Assembly (NCBI GenBank): GCA_022792815.1
Contig: JAAWBS010000032.1
Location: 1 to 40,668 of the forward strand
DNA: 40,668 nucleotides
Direction: 5' to 3'
Origin: Hungatella sp.
Lineage (GTDB): Bacteria; Bacillota; Clostridia; Lachnospirales; Lachnospiraceae
Position numbers and translations under genes: made by a program. Positions 1-8,049 of this stretch are shown one piece after another (position 1 is the first letter of the stretch; the number at the start of each line of letters is the position of its first letter). The notes beneath the pieces are model-generated. The model had not been told where the DNA came from, did no database searches, and worked only from the letters and a program-made list of their open reading frames with translations.

Positions 1-44
1 GCCGCTGCAGATAACACTGCAACTAATTTCGTCTGCTTTCTCAT
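1..44 (-). CDS. N-terminus of a secreted protein, cut by the window edge
   Basis: An ATG at 44 on the minus strand opens a frame of 14 codons running off the left edge. It reads Met-Arg-Lys-Gln-Thr-Lys followed by a hydrophobic Leu/Val/Ala run, which is the n-region and start of the h-region of a Sec signal peptide. A GGAGAG ribosome site lies about 10 nt upstream, and a strong promoter is found at 115-143. The mature protein is outside the window, so its function is unknown. Signal peptides of this style are common on choline-binding-repeat proteins of clostridia, and the neighbouring genes fit that idea, but this is inference. Confidence 0.7.
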   Translation of the reverse strand, partial: MRKQTKLVAVLSAA

Positions 45-114
45 AATGAATGCACTCTCCTTTTTCCTTTTTTGGGCCTCTTATTTCGAAAACCCTGCTT
101 GCATTACGAGGTCA

Positions 115-143
115 ATTATACTTCCTATAATGGAAATTATCAA
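115..143 (-). promoter_or_regulatory. SigA-type promoter of the leftward secreted-protein gene
   Basis: On the minus strand, TTGATA (-35, 138-143) and TATAAT (-10, 115-120) are separated by exactly 17 bp. Transcription should start near 108, giving a 5' leader of roughly 65 nt before the ATG at 44. Confidence 0.7.
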
Positions 144-331
144 TACCTTTTTCGCTTTTTCGGCATTTTTTATAAATGCTTTATAATTTAGCCGATATTG
201 GAATCTCCACTTCGGAAATATCATCTCCTCAATCACACCGTTAGTATAATACACTTTTCAGAAAAATGCTATAACTTTTCTCTGTGCATTTTCTTACGTA
301 AAGCTTACGAAAAAACTCTTTCTTTCTTGGA

Positions 332-351
332 TTGTACTTAAATTAGTACAA
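332..351. promoter_or_regulatory. 20-bp palindrome, candidate operator in divergent intergenic region
   Basis: TTGTACT (332-338) and AGTACAA (345-351) are perfect inverted arms around TAAATT. It lies in the AT-rich 464-bp space (45-508) between the leftward secreted-protein gene and the rightward choline gene, about 85 bp upstream of the latter's -35 element. The dyad symmetry is typical of a repressor or activator dimer site. No regulator can be named. The rest of 45-508 is AT-rich with several TATAAT-like hexamers and no gene. Confidence 0.4.
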
Positions 352-436
352 CTTTCGGTTTTCCTCCTAATTACTGGTATCAGGCTCTCTGCGACACCAT
401 GATACCCCACTCCCCTCATTTTTACAAGATCCCCAC

Positions 437-464
437 TTGTTTTTCTCCCGTCCTGTGTTATAAT
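437..464 (+). promoter_or_regulatory. Extended -10 promoter of the choline kinase/cytidylyltransferase gene
   Basis: TATAAT at 459-464 is preceded by TG at 456-457 (extended -10). TTGTTT at 437-442 is a weak -35 with a 16-bp spacer. The predicted start near 471 gives a leader of about 38 nt before the GGAGG (499-503) and ATG at 509. Confidence 0.6.
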
Positions 465-508
465 GTTCATATATTTTGATTATCTGTTTTTTTTGAACGG
501 AGGTCGTT

Positions 509-2368
509 ATGAACAGACATGCTTTGGTATGCAGAAATATATTAGAACACCCGCAGATCACCCAGAGGGAGCTGGCCTTGGCTATGGACGTCTCTTTAGG
601 AACCGCCAACCGACTGATCAGAGAGTGTATTGAACAGAACCTGATCACCGCCGCGGATGACGGACATTATCAGACGGCGCCGGAAGGCATGACTCTTCTG
701 GAACATTACCGGGTCGACGGGGCCGTCATCATCGCCGCCGGGTTCGGGTCTCGGTTTGTGCCCCTGACATTTGAAACGCCTAAAGGGCTTTTAGAGGTCT
801 TCGGGGAGCGCATGATCGAGAGGCAGATCCGCCAGCTCCATGAGACCGGCATCACGGATATCACCATCGTCGTAGGATATCTGAAAGAGAAATTTGAGTA
901 CCTGACAGACAAGTTTGGTGTGAAGCTTCTCTATAATAAAGAGTATTCCGCAAAAAACACACTGGCCACCCTCTATCATGCCCGCAAAGCCTTTCAGGGC
1001 AGAAACATGTACCTGCTGTCGTCGGACAACTGGATGCGGGAAAATATGTATCATGCCTACGAGTGCGGCTCCTGGTACTCTTCCGTCTATCAGGAACAGG
1101 AGACTTCCGAGTGGTGCCTTTCTTTTAATAAGAAGGGAAAAATACAGAGAGTGGAGATTGGAGGGCGCGGTTCCTGGGTGATGTACGGCCCCGTATTCCT
1201 TGAAAGGGAATGGTCTCAACACTTTTTCCCGGTACTGGAAGCCTATTATTCCCTGCCGGGAACCGAACAGTTTTACTGGGAGCATGTCTACCTGGAACTG
1301 TTAAACGGCGAGGCTGCAAGGCGCCTGGAAGATGCCGGCATCACCAGCATTCAAGGGATTCCGGTCAGCCGTCTGTCCGCCGAGATCCCCCAACTGGATC
1401 TCTACGTCAACCGGCAGGCATCCAATCAGGTATATGAATTTGAAAATCTGGAAGAGCTCCGCCTGTTTGACCCCCGGTATCAGAACCATTCCGACAACGC
1501 TGCCATGGAGCTTGTGTCCCAGGTCTTCCGGGTACCGGAATCCGAGATCCGCAACATCACCTGTCTGAAATCGGGTATGACCAACAAATCTTTCCTCTTC
1601 TCCGTCTCCGGCAGTCGATACATCTGCCGGATTCCGGGTCCGGGAACCGAACTTCTCATCGATCGCCGTCAGGAGGCCGCCGTCTATGAAGCGGTCCGCC
1701 CCTTAGGCATCACGGAGCATGTGCTCTATTTTAACCGGAACAACGGATACAAGATCTCGGAATATTACGAAAATGCCCGCAATTGTGATGCCTCCGTTCC
1801 CTCCGATATGGAACCATGCATGGAGCTGCTGCGGCAGGTCCATCAGGCACGGCTGACTGTGGAACACAGGTTTGACATCCGCGAACGGATTCTCTTTTAT
1901 GAATCTCTTTGCCTGAAATACGGGGAGATCCCATTTGAAGACTACGCGAAAGTAAAGGGGTGGATGACTGAACTTATGGACTCTTTGGACCGCATGGGAC
2001 GGCCTCAAACCCTGTGTCACATCGACAGTGTCGCGGATAATTTCCTTTTTCTCACCGACGGCGGCCTGCGGCTCATCGACTGGGAGTACTCCGGCATGTG
2101 TGACCCGCTGATCGATGTGGCCATGTGCTGTATCTACTCCTACTATGACGAGGCACAGACAGACTGGCTGATCGAGACTTATCTGGGGAGGATCCCCGAC
2201 TCCGAGGAGCGGGCCGTCGTATACTCCTATGTGGCCCTTGGCGGGTTTTTGTGGACTCTCTGGGCTGTCTACAAGAGCCGGCTCGGAGAAGAATTCGGAG
2301 AGTACACCCTGATTATGTACCGCTATGCCAAACGTTACTACCGCAAACTTCATGAAAAAGAAACATAA
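509..2368 (+). CDS. Fused HTH / LicC-like nucleotidyltransferase / LicA-like choline kinase
   Basis: The 619-residue protein appears to have three parts. Residues 1-65 form a winged-helix-like HTH. Residues 72 to about 310 form a sugar-phosphate/choline-phosphate nucleotidyltransferase with the signature AAGFGSRFVPLT (76-87) and PKGLLEV (91-97). Residues about 335-600 form an APH/choline-kinase fold with the Brenner loop HIDSVADN (H504) and LIDWE (D524). In LicA/LicC systems the kinase makes phosphocholine from choline and the transferase makes CDP-choline, used to decorate teichoic acid or other surface glycans. The order here is transferase first, kinase second, in one chain. A choline-binding-repeat protein follows directly, which supports choline over another alcohol, but substrate is inferred. 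The GGAGG ribosome site sits 5 nt before the ATG. The HTH could bind DNA or only be structural. Confidence 0.8.
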   Translation: MNRHALVCRNILEHPQITQRELALAMDVSLGTANRLIRECIEQNLITAADDGHYQTAPEGMTLLEHYRVDGAVIIAAGFGSRFVPLTFETPKGLLEVFGERMIERQIRQLHETGITDITIVVGYLKEKFEYLTDKFGVKLLYNKEYSAKNTLATLYHARKAFQGRNMYLLSSDNWMRENMYHAYECGSWYSSVYQEQETSEWCLSFNKKGKIQRVEIGGRGSWVMYGPVFLEREWSQHFFPVLEAYYSLPGTEQFYWEHVYLELLNGEAARRLEDAGITSIQGIPVSRLSAEIPQLDLYVNRQASNQVYEFENLEELRLFDPRYQNHSDNAAMELVSQVFRVPESEIRNITCLKSGMTNKSFLFSVSGSRYICRIPGPGTELLIDRRQEAAVYEAVRPLGITEHVLYFNRNNGYKISEYYENARNCDASVPSDMEPCMELLRQVHQARLTVEHRFDIRERILFYESLCLKYGEIPFEDYAKVKGWMTELMDSLDRMGRPQTLCHIDSVADNFLFLTDGGLRLIDWEYSGMCDPLIDVAMCCIYSYYDEAQTDWLIETYLGRIPDSEERAVVYSYVALGGFLWTLWAVYKSRLGEEFGEYTLIMYRYAKRYYRKLHEKET

Positions 2369-2405
2369 TATTTCTAATTTTTCTCTACCCCTTCCGGGTT
2401 ACTTG

Positions 2406-2414
2406 TGATATACT
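2406..2414 (+). promoter_or_regulatory. Possible extended -10 promoter of the choline-binding protein gene
   Basis: TGATATACT gives an extended -10 with TATACT at 2409-2414, about 75 bp before the start codon. No clear -35 is visible. The gene could also be read through from the upstream gene, since no terminator was seen in the 119-bp gap. Confidence 0.35.
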
Positions 2415-2487
2415 TGATAGAAATACCGATACTGCGGATTGATCCGCGGACAGTGATACTCTAACAGATAAGGGGGATTTCTCTTTG

Positions 2488-3546
2488 ATGCACCGAAAGC
2501 ATTTGCGCATGGTCGCCGCCGCCGGACTCGCGGGATTCTTGATCATTGCTCCCGCAGCTGACACATTGGCCGCCGGCTGGAGCAAAAGCGGCGACAGCTG
2601 GGTATATTATGATGACAACGGTTCTCTGTATAAGGGGTGGATTCGGACCACTGACGGATATTATTATCTCGATCTGACTACCGGTAAGATGACGATCGGT
2701 TGGAAGAAGATCAATAATAAATGGTACTATTTCAAGTCCAACGGCCTGATGGTGTCCAACACCTGGATCACGGATGCCGGCAAATTTTACTATCTCTTAG
2801 ACGACGGAACCATGGTTACCGGTTGGCTTAAGATCGGGGATGACTACTATTTCTTAAAATCAGACGGCTCCATGGCCATAGGATGGCGCCAGATGGACAA
2901 TGCCTGGTACTATTTCGAGACCAACGGCAAGGTAGTCATGGGATGGAAGCAGATCGGCGACTCCTGGTACTATTTCCGGGAAGATGCCAAGATGGCCACT
3001 GGATGGCTGCAGCTGGGCAGCTCCTACTATTACCTGAATACAGACGGAAAGATGCTGACCGGGTGGCTCAGTGACAACACCAACCGTTATTACATGGATC
3101 CTGCCAACGGGTCTATGACCACAGACTGGAAGCAGATTGAAGGAGGATGGTACTATTTTAACGGTTCCGGACACATGCAGACCGGATGGGTGACTCTCAA
3201 CGGCAATTACTACTATCTGGAGCCCTCCACCGGCAAGATGGCGGCCAACACTACGCTGACCATCAACGGCACCTCCTACACCTTCAACTCCAACGGCATC
3301 TACCAGGCAGGCGGGACTTCTGTCCCCAACACAGGTACTTCCGGTACCGGATCGCCCACTAATCCCTCCGGCGGTCCCGGCGGCGGCTCCTCATCCCTGC
3401 CCGGCGGTTCTCCCGTCACCGGAGCTCCCACAGGCTCCAACACCGCTCCGCCTTCCGGCAATTCCTCAAACCAGACGCCTGGAGGCTCATCTGACGGTAA
3501 GTCACTCATCGAGGGGTTGACCGGAGGCCCCGGAACCTACCGCTGA
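2488..3546 (+). CDS. Secreted choline-binding (cell-wall-binding) repeat protein
   Basis: Residues 1-29 are a signal peptide (basic start, hydrophobic core, Ala-Ala near the cut). From about residue 30 to 275 the protein is a chain of roughly twelve 20-residue repeats of the form GW(x)nWYYF...G, the glucan/choline-binding type whose aromatic residues hold choline groups on teichoic acid. A tail of about 70 residues rich in Gly, Ser, Pro and Thr follows. No catalytic domain is present, so a structural or adhesin role is likely. ATG at 2488 was chosen over an in-frame TTG at 2485, with AGGGGG upstream. It lies 119 bp after the choline kinase/cytidylyltransferase gene on the same strand. Together they suggest phosphocholine-modified surface polymers and a protein that docks on them. 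Confidence 0.85.
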   Translation: MHRKHLRMVAAAGLAGFLIIAPAADTLAAGWSKSGDSWVYYDDNGSLYKGWIRTTDGYYYLDLTTGKMTIGWKKINNKWYYFKSNGLMVSNTWITDAGKFYYLLDDGTMVTGWLKIGDDYYFLKSDGSMAIGWRQMDNAWYYFETNGKVVMGWKQIGDSWYYFREDAKMATGWLQLGSSYYYLNTDGKMLTGWLSDNTNRYYMDPANGSMTTDWKQIEGGWYYFNGSGHMQTGWVTLNGNYYYLEPSTGKMAANTTLTINGTSYTFNSNGIYQAGGTSVPNTGTSGTGSPTNPSGGPGGGSSSLPGGSPVTGAPTGSNTAPPSGNSSNQTPGGSSDGKSLIEGLTGGPGTYR

Positions 3547-3587
3547 TCTTATGTTGACCCACTCATATCTTAAATGAACTGATACAA

Positions 3588-3620
3588 GAAAAGGAGATGC
3601 CCACCTGCATCTCCTTTTTC
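3588..3620. terminator. Rho-independent terminator (probably bidirectional) between the choline-binding gene and leuA
   Basis: AAGGAGATGC (3591-3600) pairs with GCATCTCCTT (3607-3616) around a CCACCT loop and is followed by TTTTTC on the plus strand. The left flank is A-rich, so on the minus strand it can also end leuA transcripts. Confidence 0.8.
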
Positions 3621-3622
3621 TT

Positions 3623-3633
3623 ATGGCCTTAAT
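3623..3633. repeat. Left target-site duplication of the 64-bp element
   Basis: ATGGCCTTAAT here matches ATAGCCTTAAT at 3698-3708 in 10 of 11 positions and directly borders the element. Confidence 0.65.
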
Positions 3634-3697
3634 AGGCAATTGCGAAAGTCAAAGCCAGGAGAATATTCTGACAAGTTTTGAGTTTCGCAAATACCTA
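3634..3697. mobile_element. 64-bp MITE-like element, deletion derivative of the 273-bp copy
   Basis: Starts AGGCAATTGCGAAAGTC and ends with its imperfect inverse GAGTTTCGCAAATACCTA. Its left part through GAATATTCTGA corresponds to the right end of the larger element at 17544-17816. Its right part CAAGTTTTGAGTTTCGCAAA corresponds to the inverse of that element's left end (24 of 25 bases over the last 25). So it is the same element in opposite orientation with almost all of the interior missing. It is flanked by an 11-bp duplication and carries no reading frame. The family would need a transposase in trans. The type and length of duplication resemble IS4/IS231-like elements, but that is inference. 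Confidence 0.7.
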
Positions 3698-3708
3698 ATA
3701 GCCTTAAT
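3698..3708. repeat. Right target-site duplication of the 64-bp element, overlapping the leuA stop
   Basis: ATAGCCTTAAT. Its TTA at 3704-3706 is the leuA stop codon (TAA on the minus strand). The insertion therefore duplicated the end of leuA without breaking it. Confidence 0.65.
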
Positions 3709-5371
3709 AGAACAGCCGATTGACCGCGCTGAAGATCCCACGGAAGGAAGCTCTTGTGATATTGGAGCTGATTCCCACTCCATAAGTCACCTTGCCGGTC
3801 TTCACATCCATCAGATGGATGTAGGAGGCCGCCTGAGCGCCGGAACCGGAGGTCAGCGCGTGCTCGCTGTAATCCAGAACCCGAATCTCGATGTCCAGTT
3901 CTTTCTCAAGCCCCTTCTGAATGGCGTCAATAGGACCGTTGCCCACGCCCTCGAAGACTCTCTCAAGACCATTGTTGGTGTAAGTCACCTTCACCAGGGT
4001 CGCGAAATCTCCGTCCTCGTTCTCTGTATCCGTGATCTGACATCTGCGGAAGTGGATGGGCTCCTTGCGCTCCGTATAATTATGCCGGAATTCTTCCATG
4101 ATCTGTTCCGGGGCCACCTCGCCCTGTTTCTCCGAAATCGCCTGGATCACATCCGCAAATTCCTTGTGCATCCCCTTGGGAAGCTTGAATCCGAAGAAAG
4201 TATCCATGACAAAGGCCACGCCGCCCTTTCCGGACTGGCTGTTGATGCGGACGATGGGTTCATACTGCCTGCCGATGTCGCTGGGGTCGATGGGCAGATA
4301 GGGGACCTCCCAGTATTCGCTCTGCCTCTCGCGGAGAGCCGCCATACCCTTGTTGATGGCATCCTGATGAGAACCGGAAAATGCGGTAAACACCAGTTTC
4401 CCCGCATAGGGGTGGCGCTCCGGGATATCCATCTTGGTACACCGCTCATAGACCTCCGCGATCCGGCGGACATTCTCGATCTCCAGCTGAGGGTTGATAC
4501 CCTGAGAGAACATATTGTAGGCTAGGGTGAGGATATCCACGTTGCCTGTGCGCTCGCCGTTGCCAAACAAGGTTCCCTCCACCCTCTGGGCGCCGGCTAA
4601 AAGAGCCAGCTCCGTGGCAGCCACACCGGTGCCGCGGTCGTTGTGGGGATGGACGCTTAAGATGATGCTGTCCCGATTCTTAAAATGAGTGTGCATCCAC
4701 TGGATCTGGTCCGCGTACACATTGGGAGTGGTCATCTCCACCGTGGATGGAAGGTTGATGATGATAGGCTTTTCCGGTGTGGCTCCCCAAGTCTCCTGCA
4801 CGGCGGTACAGATCTCAAGAGCATAGTCAAGCTCTGTCCCGGTAAAGCTCTCCGGCGAGTATTCCAGAACCAGATCACCGTCAAAATCCTTTGCGTATTT
4901 CTTCACCATGTTGGTGCCGTCCACCGCGATCTGGATGATCTCTTCTTTATTCTTGTGAAATACCACGTCTCTCTGCAGAGTGGAGGTGGAATTGTAGATA
5001 TGAACCACCACATTCTTGATGCCCCGGATGGCCTCAAAGGTTCTCTTGATCAGATGCTCCCTGCACTGCACCAGCACCTGGACTCTGACATCGTCCGGGA
5101 TCATACGGCGCTCAACCAGCTGACGGAGAAAATCGTACTCAATCTGAGAAGCCGCAGGAAAACCGATCTCGATCTCCTTGAATCCGAGTTCCACCAGCAT
5201 CCTGAAAAATTCCATCTTCTCCTCTACCACCATCGGCTCTACCAGAGCCTGGTTGCCGTCTCTCAGATCCACGCTGCACCAGATCGGGGCTGTCTGAATC
5301 TGATGATTCGGCCAGGTTCTCTCCGGAAAATCTACTACCGGTACTCTCTTATATCTGCCATAATTCAACAT
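3704..5371 (-). CDS. leuA: 2-isopropylmalate synthase
   Basis: The 555-residue protein matches the long (type 2) form of LeuA, which condenses acetyl-CoA with 2-ketoisovalerate in the first committed step of leucine synthesis in the cytoplasm. Visible are the catalytic DLRDGNQ (35-41) and the metal-binding HPHND (241-245) of the DRE-TIM barrel family, and a C-terminal LeuA allosteric domain from about residue 425. AGGAGG lies before the ATG. It is the last gene of a leftward run glmM - M20 peptidase - leuA, 53 bp after the peptidase. No leucine T-box or leader peptide was seen in that gap, and other leu genes are not nearby. The 3' end coincides with a MITE target duplication, leaving the C-terminus intact. 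Confidence 0.95.
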   Translation of the reverse strand: MLNYGRYKRVPVVDFPERTWPNHQIQTAPIWCSVDLRDGNQALVEPMVVEEKMEFFRMLVELGFKEIEIGFPAASQIEYDFLRQLVERRMIPDDVRVQVLVQCREHLIKRTFEAIRGIKNVVVHIYNSTSTLQRDVVFHKNKEEIIQIAVDGTNMVKKYAKDFDGDLVLEYSPESFTGTELDYALEICTAVQETWGATPEKPIIINLPSTVEMTTPNVYADQIQWMHTHFKNRDSIILSVHPHNDRGTGVAATELALLAGAQRVEGTLFGNGERTGNVDILTLAYNMFSQGINPQLEIENVRRIAEVYERCTKMDIPERHPYAGKLVFTAFSGSHQDAINKGMAALRERQSEYWEVPYLPIDPSDIGRQYEPIVRINSQSGKGGVAFVMDTFFGFKLPKGMHKEFADVIQAISEKQGEVAPEQIMEEFRHNYTERKEPIHFRRCQITDTENEDGDFATLVKVTYTNNGLERVFEGVGNGPIDAIQKGLEKELDIEIRVLDYSEHALTSGSGAQAASYIHLMDVKTGKVTYGVGISSNITRASFRGIFSAVNRLFY

Positions 5372-5424
5372 AATGTTTCCTCCTGTATGGTTTAAAATGT
5401 CAATTGATCTCCCTGTTCCTGCCT

Positions 5425-6606
5425 CTATCTTGGCACCACCCCGCGGCCGCAGTAGCTCAACACCATCTGAAACCCTACCTTATATCCCGGAAGCAGAGAA
5501 TCGATGACCACATATTCCTCCCTGGTGTGGGCGCCGCTGCCCTCGTAGGTGCCCAGACACAGGCTGGGAATCCCCATGGACAGGGGGATATTGCAGTCCG
5601 TGGAGCCGGGGTGATGGTCCGGCGCCTTCCCGGTATACTCTTCGATGGTATCGGCCCCGAGCCGGATCATCCTCTCCCGCACCTGCATGTCCACATCGCC
5701 CTCACAGGGACGAAGACCCACGATCTCCACGGAGAGATCCATACCCTGTCCCTTGGCCTCGCCTATGATGCGGTCAAACTGTTCCTCCATAAAAGCCAGT
5801 CCCTCCCGGCTGTCAGACCGAAACTCGCAGAGCATCCACGCGGACTGGGCGATGGTGTTCACCGAGGTTCCACCGGAGATCATGCCCACATTGTAGGTCG
5901 TCTTACCCTCTTTGGGAACCTGAATCTGATACAGTTGGTGGATCAGGTCCGAGAGCTGGGCGATGGCATTGGGATTGCCAAAGGCACCGTAAGAGTGGCC
6001 TCCCACCGTGCGGACCGTGATCCGGAATCGTTTGGAGCCTACGGCCCTGACCGCCATGGCGGACATGCTTCCGTCAAAACTGTAAAATTCCCGAATACGC
6101 CTGCCATAGGTCTCGCAGATCTTCCGCGATCCCTTCAGGTTGCCTAGTCCCTCCTCACCGGAGTTGCACACCAGCACCAGCCCACAGTCCCGTGTGCCGG
6201 CGTCCGCCTCCGCCTTAAGTTCTTCCACCGCACCTGTCTCGGTCAGATATTTGGCGATCATCATCAGACACACCAGATTGGCGGTGTCGTCGCCGACTCC
6301 CGGACAGCAGATCTTCCCGTCCTCGATCTTTAAGGGCAGTGGATCCGTGTCGGGAAATACCACATCCGTGTGGGCCATAAACACGATCACCGGGTTGTCC
6401 TCCGTGACGGCGATGGGATAGATCACGTTGAGGGCCTCGTCGATCACGACGCCCTTGGCCCCCTGAGCTTCCAGCCATTCTTTGCAGAACTCTGCCCGCC
6501 TCTCCTCGTGGTTGGATGGGGCAGGGATCCTGGCCAGGGTGGTCAAAAGCTCCCTGGCCTCCTGCTGATGTGCTTCGATATACGCAAGTACCTTTTGTTC
6601 CAACAT
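5425..6606 (-). CDS. M20 family metallopeptidase (PepT/ArgE-like)
   Basis: The 393-residue cytoplasmic protein has the M20 metal-binding and catalytic set in order: H and D in MAHTDVV, D in GVGDDTAN, the EE pair in SGEEGLGN, D in GSTDCN, and H in GSGAHTREE near the C-terminus. A dimerisation (lid) domain lies in between. Such enzymes are di-zinc aminoacylases, dipeptidases or tripeptidases. The exact substrate cannot be read from sequence. An AAGGAGA ribosome site lies 11 nt before the ATG at 6606. The 24-bp gap after glmM suggests co-transcription, but the neighbours give no common pathway. Confidence 0.88.
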   Translation of the reverse strand: MLEQKVLAYIEAHQQEARELLTTLARIPAPSNHEERRAEFCKEWLEAQGAKGVVIDEALNVIYPIAVTEDNPVIVFMAHTDVVFPDTDPLPLKIEDGKICCPGVGDDTANLVCLMMIAKYLTETGAVEELKAEADAGTRDCGLVLVCNSGEEGLGNLKGSRKICETYGRRIREFYSFDGSMSAMAVRAVGSKRFRITVRTVGGHSYGAFGNPNAIAQLSDLIHQLYQIQVPKEGKTTYNVGMISGGTSVNTIAQSAWMLCEFRSDSREGLAFMEEQFDRIIGEAKGQGMDLSVEIVGLRPCEGDVDMQVRERMIRLGADTIEEYTGKAPDHHPGSTDCNIPLSMGIPSLCLGTYEGSGAHTREEYVVIDSLLPGYKVGFQMVLSYCGRGVVPR

Positions 6607-6630
6607 ATCTTATCGTCTCCTTTTCCCCGC

Positions 6631-7983
6631 TTACAGCAGATGCCCCTGGGCCTTCATCACATCCACGACCTGATCCACATAAGCTTCGCAGATCTCCTGA
6701 CTGGACGCCTCCACCATGACTCGTACCACCGGCTCGGTGCCGGACTGACGCAGCAGAATCCGACCGCTGTCTCCCAACCCCTGGGCCACCTTGGCCACCT
6801 CTGCCTTCACTGCCGGATCCTCCTGGGCCGCCAGCTTATCCTTCACCTTCACATTTTTCAGAACCTGGGGATAGATCTCCACCTCCCCGGCCAGCTTTGC
6901 CAAAGGCTGCTTCTTCTCCAGTATCACCTCCATCACCTTTAAGGAGGTGAGAATCCCGTCTCCCGTGGTGGCATTCTTACTGAAGATAATATGGCCTGAC
7001 TGCTCTCCTCCCAGACAGTGGCCGTTGGCAGACATATTTTCGTAGACATATTTGTCCCCCACAGCCGTCTTCTCGTAGGCGATCCCCTCCCGGTCCAAAG
7101 CCTTGTAGAGACCGAAGTTGGACATAACCGTGGTCACTATGGTGTTGTTGACCAGGTTGCCCTGCTCTTTCATATATTTTCCGCAGAGATACAGGATCTT
7201 ATCCCCGTCCACGATCTCCCCGCTGCCGTCCACGGCGATACAACGGTCCGCGTCGCCGTCATAGGCAAATCCCACATCAAGATGATTCGCCCTCACATGC
7301 TCCTGGAGCACATGGATGTGGGTGGAGCCGCAGTCCCGGTTGATGTTTAAGCCGTTGGGCTCATTGTTGATCACATAGGTGTCCGCCCCCAGGGCGTCAA
7401 ACACATTCTTGGCGATGGCTGAGGCGCTGCCGTTGGCACAGTCCAGGCCGACTCTCATATTCTTAAAAGAGCGGGTGGCGATGGAGATCAGATAGCCGAT
7501 ATAACGGTTCCTCCCCGCGGAAAAATCCGTGGTCCGGCCGATGGCATCCTTTCTGGCCAGAGGGATCTCCCCCATCTCTCCGTCCAGATAACTCTCGATC
7601 TTCTCGATCACCGCCTCCTCTAACTTCTCCCCCTGACCGTTGATCACCTTGATTCCATTGTCATAATAGGGGTTATGGCTGGCGGAGATCATGATGCCGC
7701 AGTCAAATCCTTCTGTCCGAACCACATAAGACACGCTGGGTGTGGTAGTCACATGGAGAAGGGACACGTCGGCGCCGGAGGCGGTAAGCCCTGCCACCAA
7801 GGAGTACTCAAACATGTAGCTGCTCCTTCTGGTATCCTTTCCGATCACCACCCGGCAGCGGGTATCCGGCTCCTTCTGTCCGTAATACCATCCCAGAAAT
7901 CGTCCCACCTTATAGGCATGTTCCACCGTCAAATCTACATTGGCCTCCCCCCGGAAGCCATCGGTTCCAAAATATTTTCCCAT
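6631..7983 (-). CDS. glmM: Phosphoglucosamine mutase
   Basis: 450 residues, standard for GlmM. It converts glucosamine-6-phosphate to glucosamine-1-phosphate on the way to UDP-GlcNAc for peptidoglycan and teichoic acid. The N-terminus MGKYFGTDGFRGEAN is typical. The phosphoserine loop SASHNPYYDNGIK has its active Ser at residue 102. The metal-binding DGDADR loop is present, and the C-terminal RQSGTEPVVRV phosphate-binding motif is intact. A promoter with near-consensus boxes lies just upstream (8019-8047), so this is the first gene of the glmM - peptidase - leuA run. The bacillary neighbours cdaA and ybbR are not here. Confidence 0.96.
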   Translation of the reverse strand: MGKYFGTDGFRGEANVDLTVEHAYKVGRFLGWYYGQKEPDTRCRVVIGKDTRRSSYMFEYSLVAGLTASGADVSLLHVTTTPSVSYVVRTEGFDCGIMISASHNPYYDNGIKVINGQGEKLEEAVIEKIESYLDGEMGEIPLARKDAIGRTTDFSAGRNRYIGYLISIATRSFKNMRVGLDCANGSASAIAKNVFDALGADTYVINNEPNGLNINRDCGSTHIHVLQEHVRANHLDVGFAYDGDADRCIAVDGSGEIVDGDKILYLCGKYMKEQGNLVNNTIVTTVMSNFGLYKALDREGIAYEKTAVGDKYVYENMSANGHCLGGEQSGHIIFSKNATTGDGILTSLKVMEVILEKKQPLAKLAGEVEIYPQVLKNVKVKDKLAAQEDPAVKAEVAKVAQGLGDSGRILLRQSGTEPVVRVMVEASSQEICEAYVDQVVDVMKAQGHLL

Positions 7984-8018
7984 GTTCGATTCCTTTCCAA
8001 AAAAGAATTATGTAGTAG

Positions 8019-8047
8019 AGCATATCACACTTTGTCTTCATTTGCAA
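8019..8047 (-). promoter_or_regulatory. SigA-type promoter of glmM
   Basis: On the minus strand TTGCAA (8042-8047) and TATGCT (8019-8024) are 17 bp apart. The start is expected near 8012, about 29 nt before the glmM ATG. It sits directly after the sortase stop codon, so glmM can be expressed independently of the sortase. Confidence 0.7.
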
Positions 8048-8049
8048 TT

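Noticed and set aside
1..508. Several TATAAT-like hexamers (182-187, 245-250) as further promoters.
   Set aside because: No -35 at proper spacing and high AT content makes such hexamers likely by chance.
2901..3256. Near-repeats inside the choline-binding gene as possible CRISPR or minisatellite.
   Set aside because: They are codon-level repeats of the GW/WYYF protein motif in frame with the gene.
3623..4525. 300-codon rightward frame opposite leuA.
   Set aside because: It begins near the mobile element and is antisense to the well-supported leuA. It is a shadow frame with no ribosome site.
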